Below, one piece after another: positions 57,337-64,000 of a stretch of 64,000 nt of DNA; position 1 is the stretch's first letter, and each line of letters starts with the position of its first letter. This DNA is from Flagellimonas spongiicola (GTDB taxonomy: Bacteria; Bacteroidota; Bacteroidia; Flavobacteriales; Flavobacteriaceae), in contig NZ_JAMFMA010000002.1 in assembly GCF_023502425.1 (NCBI RefSeq), positions 558,001 through 622,000 on the forward strand, written 5' to 3'. A program made the position numbers and the translations under genes. A model generated the notes under the pieces. It ran no database searches, was not told the origin of the DNA, and saw nothing but the letters and a program-made list of their open reading frames with translations.

Positions 57337-60063
57337 ATGCAACAAGCCTTTCTAGAATATGTGCTTCAAGACCTCAAACAGAAAGATGTTGCCATTAACA
57401 ATTGTACCTATGTACTCCCTAGCAAACGCTCTGGTACCTTCCTTAAAAAGTACATAACAAACAGTTTGGAACAAGGAGTATTCTGCCCTCCCATTCTGGC
57501 TATTGAAGAATTTGTACTAGAACTTTCAGAACTTGCTGTAGTATCCAATCTAGACTTGTTATTTCTGCTTTACGAAGCTTACAAACAAACCAATATTAAA
57601 GCGCATGACGATTTTGATACGTTTTTAAAATGGGGACAAACCTTACTTCAGGACTTTAATGAAATAGACCGTTATTTAATCCCCCAAAAGGAAATTCTGG
57701 GTTACTTGTCCGCAATTAAAGAACTTAACCATTGGTCTTTACAGCAGAACAAAACTGAACTGATTCAAAATTATCTGCAACTTTGGAACAATCTCCTGCC
57801 TATATATCAAGCCTTTACCGAAAACCTACTGTCAAAAGGTCTTGGCTATCAGGGATTGATATATCGTACCGCGGCTCAAAAAATAGCTGCTGATTCAAAA
57901 ACTGAAAACGACCACCCTATTGTTTTTATCGGATTCAATGCCTTAAACAGTGCTGAGATTAAAATCATTCAGCGTTTTTTGGAAAACCCAATCAACCAAG
58001 TGTATTGGGATATTGACAGTTATTTTTTGGAAAACACCATACATGATGCTGGACTTTTTATCCGAGATTATAAGAAATTCTGGTCCTATTACGAGAAAAA
58101 TTCCCTTTTAGGCATTCAGAACAACTTTCTGCAAACGAAAAACATAGAAATAACCGGAGTTCCTAAAAGCATCAATCAAGCACAAGTGGTTGGAGGTTTG
58201 CTTTCACAACTGAATGAAAGTGCTGATAATGGGCTTCAAAATACCGCCCTAGTGTTGGCAGATGAGTCCTTGCTAAATCCGGTACTTCAAGCAATACCTG
58301 ATTATATTTCCAAGGTGAACATCACTATGGGTCTGCCCCTTAACACTACTATTACTTATGCTTTTTTCATGTCTTATCTAGATATGCACATCGCCAAAGT
58401 AGAAAGAGGTTGGTTTTATGAAGATGTCCTTTCCCTTTTTTCAAGTCCCTTAACCCAGGTTTTGTCCACAGCTGAAGCTGTTGCTTCTGTTTCTGAAATA
58501 ACCACACAAATTAAAACGCACAACCTCATTTATATCAATAGCACTGTTCTTGAACCTTATTCCAAAAACTCCCCATTACTTCAGTTACTATTTCCTGAAA
58601 CGCAATTAACCCCTAAACAGTGGGTGCAAACCTCCTTAGACTTGATTTTGTATCTAAAGGATAGCTATGTCAAAAAGGAAGAGCCGTTACTATTGGAACA
58701 CCTTTACCGCTTTTTCAAATTGTTCAATCAATTGCAGCAGCAATTATTGATTGTGGATTTTATTTCCAATCTTAAATCAATCAAAGGGTTTTTCAAGCAA
58801 TTGGCTTCTATTGAAACACTTGATTTTGTTGGAGAGCCACTCTCCGGCTTGCAAATCATGGGTATGTTGGAAAGTAGGAACCTTGACTTTGAAACCGTAA
58901 TTATAACCTCTGTCAACGAAGGCATCCTACCATCAGGCAAATCCAATAATTCCTTCTTGCCTTTCGATGTAAAAAGAGAGTTTGGTCTGCCCACCTATAA
59001 AGAGAAAGATGCAATATATACCTATCACTTTTATCGATTGATCCAGCGGGCAAAAAACGTACATCTTATTTACAATACGGAGCCCGATGTCCTGGAAGGC
59101 GGTGAACGAAGTAGATTGATTTCACAGTTATTGACAGACCCAAACCTTAAAGACAATGTTAGGCATACCATTGCAGCTCCCAAAGTAGAGGTACAACCCA
59201 ACTCGCCCTTAACAATTGATAAGGACAAAAAAATGAAGGTGGATTTGCAGGTGTTCGCCGCCAATGGCTTTTCCCCAACATCTTTAACCAACTATATACG
59301 CAACCCCATTGAATTCTATAAAAAGAGTGTTTTAAAGATCTATGATGTTGAAGAAGTAGAAGAAAGTATTGCCGCGAATACATTTGGGACCATTATCCAC
59401 GACAGCCTTGAAGTGCTTTACAAGCCCTATATTGAAACAGAACTGACCCCAGCAATTAATAAGGCTTTAGTGGGCAATGCAGCAGAAACCATAGCGAATG
59501 TCTTTGCTAAAATACTGCCCGGAGTAAACCTAGAAAAGGGTAGATACCTTTTAGTTTATAACGTTGTTCTCAACTATATCCTTAAGTTTTTGGAGTTGGA
59601 GTTGGCGCAGTTGCAAAAGCATACCATCAAAATCATAGCTCTGGAGCAAAAATTTGAAACCGAACTTCAAATTCCGGAATTGGATTACCCCATTAAACTT
59701 AAAGGTACTCTTGATAGGGTTGATTTGGTAGATGGGTCGCTAAGAATAGTGGATTATAAAACTGGGCGTGTTGAACCCATTAATGTAAAGCTAAAGGATT
59801 GGAATGAATTAACGGAGAGCTATGATAAGAGTAAAGCATTTCAATTGCTATGCTACAGCTATCTATACTATAAAAATACAGGGGTCTCAACTATGATAGC
59901 TGGCATCTATACCTTTAAAAATTTAAACAAGGGTTTCCTTCAGTTTTCCTTCAACAGTCCTGTCATAACGGATGAATCCTTATCTAACTTTGAAGCATCA
60001 CTTTTTCAACTAATCTCTGAAATTTGTAACCCTAATATCCCCTTTATCGAAAACTTGGAGTGA
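57337..60063 (+). CDS. PD-(D/E)XK nuclease family protein, AddB-like
   Basis: 908 residues. The N-terminal two thirds resemble an inactivated UvrD-like helicase fold as in AddB/RexB (NCTYVLPSKRSGTFLKKYI near the start; VNEGILPSGKSNNSFLPFDVKREFGLP near residue 526, which matches helicase motif-like region of AddB). The C-terminal nuclease has GTIIHDSLEVLYKPY and the active-site core LKGTLDRVDLVDGS, LRIVDYKTGRVEP, where Asp and Lys are catalytic. The four Cys that hold an Fe-S cluster in Bacillus AddB were not seen. Works with the AddA-like helicase at 51486 in recombination repair. It starts only 7 bases behind the ompA terminator. Confidence 0.87.
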   Translation: MQQAFLEYVLQDLKQKDVAINNCTYVLPSKRSGTFLKKYITNSLEQGVFCPPILAIEEFVLELSELAVVSNLDLLFLLYEAYKQTNIKAHDDFDTFLKWGQTLLQDFNEIDRYLIPQKEILGYLSAIKELNHWSLQQNKTELIQNYLQLWNNLLPIYQAFTENLLSKGLGYQGLIYRTAAQKIAADSKTENDHPIVFIGFNALNSAEIKIIQRFLENPINQVYWDIDSYFLENTIHDAGLFIRDYKKFWSYYEKNSLLGIQNNFLQTKNIEITGVPKSINQAQVVGGLLSQLNESADNGLQNTALVLADESLLNPVLQAIPDYISKVNITMGLPLNTTITYAFFMSYLDMHIAKVERGWFYEDVLSLFSSPLTQVLSTAEAVASVSEITTQIKTHNLIYINSTVLEPYSKNSPLLQLLFPETQLTPKQWVQTSLDLILYLKDSYVKKEEPLLLEHLYRFFKLFNQLQQQLLIVDFISNLKSIKGFFKQLASIETLDFVGEPLSGLQIMGMLESRNLDFETVIITSVNEGILPSGKSNNSFLPFDVKREFGLPTYKEKDAIYTYHFYRLIQRAKNVHLIYNTEPDVLEGGERSRLISQLLTDPNLKDNVRHTIAAPKVEVQPNSPLTIDKDKKMKVDLQVFAANGFSPTSLTNYIRNPIEFYKKSVLKIYDVEEVEESIAANTFGTIIHDSLEVLYKPYIETELTPAINKALVGNAAETIANVFAKILPGVNLEKGRYLLVYNVVLNYILKFLELELAQLQKHTIKIIALEQKFETELQIPELDYPIKLKGTLDRVDLVDGSLRIVDYKTGRVEPINVKLKDWNELTESYDKSKAFQLLCYSYLYYKNTGVSTMIAGIYTFKNLNKGFLQFSFNSPVITDESLSNFEASLFQLISEICNPNIPFIENLE

Positions 60064-60774
60064 TTATTTCAAATCTGGCCGTGTTGGTCTCACCTCTATT
60101 TTGCTAGGTAACGTTCTTGGATGCATGTGCATCAAATCCACAACAAGCTTTCCAATGTCCTCAGCTTGTATTTTCCATGCATCTTTATCACTTGGAACAT
60201 TATCGTTAAAATAGGTGGCTACAGAACCTGGCATTATGGTAGTAACTTTTATATCATGTTTTCTTAAGTCGAGCATAGCTGCTTGGGTAAAACCCACAAC
60301 TCCAAATTTAGTTGCGTTGTATCCCGCTCCTTGCGCAAAGAAATTGGTGCCGGCAAGGCTAGCGATGGTCATATAATAACCTTTTGATGCTTTCAATCCT
60401 TCAAAACTAGCCCTTAGGGTATTAAAGGCTCCTGTTAAATTCGTATCAATCATTTGTTGCCACTTTTCAGGCTCCAACTCATAAATAGGTGCAAAATGAC
60501 CGACACCAGCATTGGCAACTACTAAATCCAATTGACACCATTGCTTTAATATAGTCGCTGCTGCATTATGTTCACTTTGCAACTCAACAACATTCGCAAC
60601 AATTCCTAAAATATCACCCAATGGTTCCAAAATTGAGATGGCATTGTCTACTCCGTCTTGACTTCTTCCACTGACAGCTACTTTCATGCCCTCTTTCAAC
60701 AAACATTGGGCTATGCCCAATCCAATACCTTTTGTTCCACCTGTAATATAAGCTACTTTACCTTCTAAATCCAT
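60064..60774 (-). CDS. Short-chain dehydrogenase/reductase
   Basis: 236 residues. Cofactor motif TGGTKGIGLGIA (residues 10-21), a basic SGRSQDG after the second strand suggesting NADP(H), VVANAGVGHF, and the catalytic Ser-Tyr-Lys in MTIASLAGT and GYNATKFG. Substrate unknown. It abuts the stop codon of the AddB-like gene without overlap. Single gene. Confidence 0.88.
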   Translation of the reverse strand: MDLEGKVAYITGGTKGIGLGIAQCLLKEGMKVAVSGRSQDGVDNAISILEPLGDILGIVANVVELQSEHNAAATILKQWCQLDLVVANAGVGHFAPIYELEPEKWQQMIDTNLTGAFNTLRASFEGLKASKGYYMTIASLAGTNFFAQGAGYNATKFGVVGFTQAAMLDLRKHDIKVTTIMPGSVATYFNDNVPSDKDAWKIQAEDIGKLVVDLMHMHPRTLPSKIEVRPTRPDLK

Positions 60775-60926
60775 TCTGATAATCCGTTTTAATATTGGCC
60801 GTTTCTAAATTTAGGTTGTAATCCTAGTTAAAAACTTAACTATTCAAAAAAGTGGTTTTATAATTTGACCCCATACATGCTTCTTTCGTGCAACCAAAAG
60901 AATCATTTTTTGACAAATTAGAAGTA

Positions 60927-60953
60927 AATAAAAACCCCCACAAAAGTGAGGGT
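60927..60953 (-). terminator. Terminator of the tRNA-Ala gene
   Basis: On the minus strand ACCCTCAC and GTGGGGGT form a hairpin with a TTTT loop, followed by TTTTATTT. Confidence 0.8.
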
Positions 60954-60965
60954 CTTAATATGATG

Positions 60966-61039
60966 TGGAGAATACCGGATTCGAACCGGTGGCCTCTTGC
61001 CTGCCAGGCAAGCGCTCTAGCCAACTGAGCTAATCCCCC
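60966..61039 (-). tRNA. tRNA-Ala (anticodon GGC)
   Basis: 74 nt without encoded CCA. Acceptor GGGGGAT with ATTCTCC, including the G3-U70 pair that is the identity element of alanine tRNA; D-stem GCTC...GAGC; anticodon arm CTTGC-CTGGCAG-GCAAG with GGC at 34-36; T-arm ACCGG-TTCGAAT-CCGGT; discriminator A73. Reads GCC and GCU codons. Own promoter upstream and terminator downstream. Confidence 0.97.
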
Positions 61040-61047
61040 GCGGAGGG

Positions 61048-61077
61048 CAAAGGAAAGACTTTTTAAGAAAGTTTCAA
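61048..61077 (-). promoter_or_regulatory. Promoter of tRNA-Ala
   Basis: On the minus strand TTG (61077-61075), 19 bases, TTCCTTTG (61055-61048), nine bases before the tRNA. The -7 box is identical to that of lipoprotein gene 1. Confidence 0.6.
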
Positions 61078-61095
61078 AATCGGATTCGGCTTCCG

Positions 61096-61893
61096 TTATT
61101 CTTTTTTAACACTCAACACCAATACCGGAATAGGAACGAAAAACTCGGACTTTGGAATGGTGTTTTTTTCCCATAGTTTCTTAAAGAAACCACGTTTTCT
61201 TCGGAAGACGCACAAAAGGTCCGGCTCTTCTTTCTGAAAATACTCCAATACTCCCAAATAGGTAGTGGCCTGTTCCGTAATGTTAACTTGTTGACTTAAG
61301 TCCAACATAGCCGTATTTATTTGAAGATCATCTTCTGAATAGCCAGGTCGCTTTACCAAGAGTAACGTAATACTGGACCTGAATTTATCTTTGATCGCAA
61401 CCAACGGATTTAGCACCCTGCTCCGTTTTAAAATTCCGGAACCAAAAGCCGTCATAATATTTGCAATCGGTTTAAACGAAGTGCCCTTTGGCACCAATAA
61501 AGCTGGAATATTGGTTTGCTTTATTATCCTACCTGAAGTATTACCCAGATAGAGTTCATCCTGAATATCATTGCTACGTGGAGCCATGATAATAAGATCA
61601 ATCCCAAACTCTTTATTGATACTTTTTAACCCATCCAAAATGTCGCCATTGTAGGTGGCAATTTTTATTTCAACGCCATTGGAATTAATAGTATCAATGA
61701 TTTCCTTAAGCCGCTCTTTACTACTTTGCGCAACTTTCTGCTCAACATTGGCCAAACTACCCGCAGCAGACATAACCTGGAAAACATCCATGACGAACAC
61801 TTGAGCCCCAAAATTCGCGGCAAAGTCAATCGCATATTGCAAGGTGTCCGAAGAATTAGGTGAAGTTCCAATGGGTACAAGTATATTGTTCAT
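61096..61893 (-). CDS. Universal stress protein (UspA) family, tandem-domain
   Basis: 265 residues. First Usp domain about 1-140: NNILVPIGTSPNSSDTLQYA, FGIDLIIMAPRSNDIQDELYLGNTSGRIIKQTNIPALLVPKG in pieces (IIMAPRSN, LGNTSGRIIKQTNIPALLVP); the GNTSGRII loop follows the ATP-binding G-x2-G-x9-G(S/T) layout in part. The second half (about 145-265) is a more divergent Usp domain (LLVKRPGYSEDDLQINT; EEPDLLCVFRRKRGF). Stress-related nucleotide-binding protein in the cytoplasm. Single gene, divergent from the GNAT gene. Confidence 0.85.
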   Translation of the reverse strand: MNNILVPIGTSPNSSDTLQYAIDFAANFGAQVFVMDVFQVMSAAGSLANVEQKVAQSSKERLKEIIDTINSNGVEIKIATYNGDILDGLKSINKEFGIDLIIMAPRSNDIQDELYLGNTSGRIIKQTNIPALLVPKGTSFKPIANIMTAFGSGILKRSRVLNPLVAIKDKFRSSITLLLVKRPGYSEDDLQINTAMLDLSQQVNITEQATTYLGVLEYFQKEEPDLLCVFRRKRGFFKKLWEKNTIPKSEFFVPIPVLVLSVKKE

Positions 61894-61946
61894 AGGTTGG
61901 TGGTTATGATTATAGCTTAAATTTACAATTTAATTGAAACGAATCC

Positions 61947-62447
61947 ATGATAAGACCCGGAAAGATAACAGATATTGAAGATATCCTTCACATTACTCGA
62001 AGATGTGCGCAAAAAATGGAGCAAATGGGTATATACCAATGGAATGAACACTACCCCTCTCGCGAAGCTTTTCAAAACGATGTCAAAAGAAATGAGCTTT
62101 ACGTATTAGAACTAGATGGTAAGGTGATGGGTACCGTGGTAGTGTCCACATTTATGGATGAAGAATACATCCCCATCCAATGGTTGACCAAAAACGAAAA
62201 CAATATTTACATCCATCGACTTAGTATAGATCCTGAACTGCAAGGGAAGGGTTATGCTCAAAAATTAATGGATTTTGGAGAGAATTTCGCAAGAAAGAAT
62301 AATATCCAATCCGTTAGATTGGATACCTTTTCCCAGAACAAGCGAAATCAGCATTTCTATGAACAACGCGGCTACAAAAAACTGGGCGATATTTTCTTTC
62401 CAAAACAAAGTTCACATCCTTTTCATTGTTACGAATTAGTGCTGTAA
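61947..62447 (+). CDS. GNAT family N-acetyltransferase
   Basis: 166 residues. Acetyl-CoA-binding motif IHRLSIDPELQGKGYAQKLMDF (about residues 90-111; R/Q-x-x-G-x-G/A as QGKGYA) and C-terminal RLDTFSQNKRNQHFYEQRGYKKLG, the typical last part of the fold. Begins MIRPGKITDIEDILHITRRC. Substrate unknown. 12 bases separate it from the MATE gene, so they may be co-transcribed. Confidence 0.88.
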   Translation: MIRPGKITDIEDILHITRRCAQKMEQMGIYQWNEHYPSREAFQNDVKRNELYVLELDGKVMGTVVVSTFMDEEYIPIQWLTKNENNIYIHRLSIDPELQGKGYAQKLMDFGENFARKNNIQSVRLDTFSQNKRNQHFYEQRGYKKLGDIFFPKQSSHPFHCYELVL

Positions 62448-62459
62448 CTTGCACTGACT

Positions 62460-63794
62460 TTGGCAACGGAAATCAATTTAAAATCCATTAACCAACTCGC
62501 CATTCCCGCAACCATTTCGGGAATAGCAGAACCTATTCTGTCCATCACAGATACCGCTATTGTAGGCAACATTCCTGTAGATGGCCTGGAGTCTTTGGCA
62601 GCTGCCGGCATTGTAGGTTCGTTCCTATCCATGCTGATTTGGGTACTGGGCCAAACCCGAAGCTCGATTTCAGCGATTATCTCACAATACTTAGGTGCAG
62701 GAAAGCTAGAAGAAGTGAAGAATCTTCCTGCCCAAGCAATTTTCTTCAATATACTTTTAAGTATCGTGGTTCTGGTATCCACCATTTTCATAATTGAAGA
62801 GATTTTTTCCCTATTTGAGGCCTCAGGTAAAATTTTGGAGTATTGTATTTCCTATTACTCCATTAGGGTTTGGGGTTTTCCATTGACACTGTTCACTTTT
62901 GCCATTTTTGGAATTTTCAGGGGATTGCAAAACACCTTCTACCCCATGGTCATTGCAATAATAGGTGCCGCCCTGAATATTATTTTGGATTTTGCTTTTG
63001 TATATGGTATTGATGGATTTATTCCTGCCATGTATTTGGACGGTGCTGCTTGGGCAAGTCTTATTTCACAAGCGGTTATGGCCCTTTTGGTGTTTATATT
63101 GCTCCTCAAGAAAACCGATATCAGCCTTAAATTGATATTTCCCTTAAATAAGGAATTAAAGCGATTGATATTCATGAGTCTTAATCTTTTTGTTAGGGCA
63201 ATTGCATTGAATGCGGCATTGATTATCGCCGTTCGTGAGGCCACTTCTTTGGGAGATCGATTTATTGGAGCACATACCATTGCCATAAACCTATGGTTGT
63301 TCGCGGCATTTTTTATTGACGGATATGGGGCCGCCGGAAACAGTATGGGAGGTAAACTTTTAGGCGCTAAGGATTACGATGGTCTATGGAAGTTAGCACG
63401 AAAAATAATCACCTACGGGATGGTTGTAAGTCTAGTTTTAATGTCCCTTGGGTTTGTATTTTACAATTCCATTGGTCATCTCTTTTCCAATGATCAAATT
63501 GTATTGCAAACCTTCTACAGCATTTTCTTTATAGTGATTTTAGGATTGCCCATGAACACTTTGGCATTTGTGTTTGATGGCCTCTTTAAAGGATTGGGCG
63601 AGATGAAATATTTGCGCAATGTCCTATTGTCCGCGACGTTTCTAGGATTCGTACCCGCTTTATACATCGGTAAACTATTGGGTTGGGGTTTTTATGCGAT
63701 TTGGATCGCCTTTGTTGTATGGATGCTCATTCGTGGATTGGCCTTGGTCTGGAAATTTAGAAGAAAGTTCCGACCCTTGCTCCAAAACACTTAA
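62460..63794 (+). CDS. MATE family efflux transporter
   Basis: 444 residues with 12 predicted membrane helices. N-terminal motif SINQLAIPATISGIAEPILSITDTAIVGN in pieces (LAIPATISGIAEPILSITDT then AIVGN), SRSSISAIISQYLGAGK-like second motif, and an internal repeat of the fold from about residue 230 (FMSLNLFVRAIALNAALI). This is the DinF-like branch of MATE antiporters, which export cationic compounds using H+ or Na+. The start is a TTG at 62460; no ATG is available before the first helix, and no SD sequence was seen. Confidence 0.9.
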   Translation: MATEINLKSINQLAIPATISGIAEPILSITDTAIVGNIPVDGLESLAAAGIVGSFLSMLIWVLGQTRSSISAIISQYLGAGKLEEVKNLPAQAIFFNILLSIVVLVSTIFIIEEIFSLFEASGKILEYCISYYSIRVWGFPLTLFTFAIFGIFRGLQNTFYPMVIAIIGAALNIILDFAFVYGIDGFIPAMYLDGAAWASLISQAVMALLVFILLLKKTDISLKLIFPLNKELKRLIFMSLNLFVRAIALNAALIIAVREATSLGDRFIGAHTIAINLWLFAAFFIDGYGAAGNSMGGKLLGAKDYDGLWKLARKIITYGMVVSLVLMSLGFVFYNSIGHLFSNDQIVLQTFYSIFFIVILGLPMNTLAFVFDGLFKGLGEMKYLRNVLLSATFLGFVPALYIGKLLGWGFYAIWIAFVVWMLIRGLALVWKFRRKFRPLLQNT

Positions 63795-63841
63795 TTTAGT
63801 CATCCAAGCTAACCTTTAACTTGGCGTAATTAGAATTTGAA

Positions 63842-64000
63842 ATGTCCACAACAAGAACCAACGGAAGTCTTTATACCAAAATCGAAAACCGTATCGCCTG
63901 GGTGGAATTTGGTCATCCAGCCAGTAATTCATTTGTATCTGAACTTTTGGCTAGGTTGGCCGCAGAAATCGATAAATTATCCGCAAAAGAAGAAGTTTCC
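63842..64000 (+). CDS. Enoyl-CoA hydratase/isomerase family protein, N-terminal part (partial)
   Basis: 53 residues to the right edge, frame open. Starts MSTTRTNGSLYTKIENRIAW and continues VEFGHPASNSFVSELLARLA, which corresponds to the first two beta strands and the PxxNxF/L loop of crotonases (usually HPPVNALN). The catalytic Glu residues lie beyond the window. Family call is probable, exact function open. Confidence 0.75.
   Translation, partial: MSTTRTNGSLYTKIENRIAWVEFGHPASNSFVSELLARLAAEIDKLSAKEEVS

Noticed and set aside
51486-60063. Helicase plus PD-(D/E)XK nuclease pair as a phage defence system
   Set aside because: The motif order matches AddAB-type repair proteins, and the neighbouring genes are ordinary housekeeping genes.
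60836-61024. Minus-strand ORF of 62 codons
   Set aside because: It runs through the tRNA-Ala gene and its terminator.

Overview
The window is a gene-dense stretch of chromosome from a bacterium of the phylum Bacteroidota, most likely family Flavobacteriaceae. Evidence: promoters of the type TTG-N19-TAnnTTTG, few Shine-Dalgarno sequences, many SPII lipoproteins with a Cys followed by charged residues, a complete Bat (Bacteroides aerotolerance) operon, an IPExxxVDY-family gene beside pyk/rnc/fabF/acpP, and a kbl-ompA pair between the two halves of an AddAB-like helicase-nuclease. No rRNA, CRISPR, insertion sequence or prophage was seen; one tRNA (Ala, GGC) is present.

Layout. 1-8.8 kb: glycerol-3-phosphate metabolism (gpsA end, glpD), CvpA-like protein, CAP lipoprotein, 3-hydroxyanthranilate dioxygenase with an ALDH7-type dehydrogenase, a secreted unknown and a candidate structured RNA. 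8.9-14.6 kb: fructokinase plus amylosucrase (sucrose to glucan plus phosphorylated fructose), then an AlbA_2 protein and two oxidoreductases. 14.7-23.8 kb: eight-gene MoxR/DUF58/BatA-E operon with mostly overlapping or touching genes. 23.9-29.3 kb: SulP transporter, UspA protein and beta-carbonic anhydrase, then a second SulP transporter; together they look like a bicarbonate/CO2 handling block. 29.4-37.6 kb: pheS, secreted M20 amidohydrolase, lysoplasmalogenase, CYTH, dinB, TetR, a small redox cluster with a His/Cys-rich 52-residue ORF, an AraC regulator and a PAS protein. 37.6-46.3 kb: housekeeping (pyk, rnc, fabF, acpP, purN, RNase H, PfkB kinase, PurF-like).

46.3-50.7 kb is the accessory part and the most interesting. 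It holds four tandem copies of a small RNA gene: each has a TAnnTTTG-like promoter at a fixed distance, an almost invariant 39-40 nt core and a terminator whose sequence differs completely while its 13-bp stem and 4-nt loop are kept. Next come three lipoprotein genes (two IPT/TIG, one Big2/propeller-like). Each is preceded by the same operator: two 21-bp direct repeats plus a third half-site, exactly 27 bp from a degenerate -7 box. This looks like a small activator-dependent regulon.

50.7-64 kb: sodA, AddA-like helicase, kbl, OmpA with TSP3 repeats, AddB-like nuclease, an SDR, tRNA-Ala, a UspA protein, a GNAT acetyltransferase, a MATE exporter and the start of an enoyl-CoA hydratase-family gene.

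Other structural signals are a terminator-like hairpin inside the first codons of rnc, a perfect 36-bp palindrome between acpP and fabF that doubles as a terminator, and several genes whose -7 box sits so close to the start codon that the mRNA would be leaderless. All product names rest on reading motifs by eye; no database search was possible.
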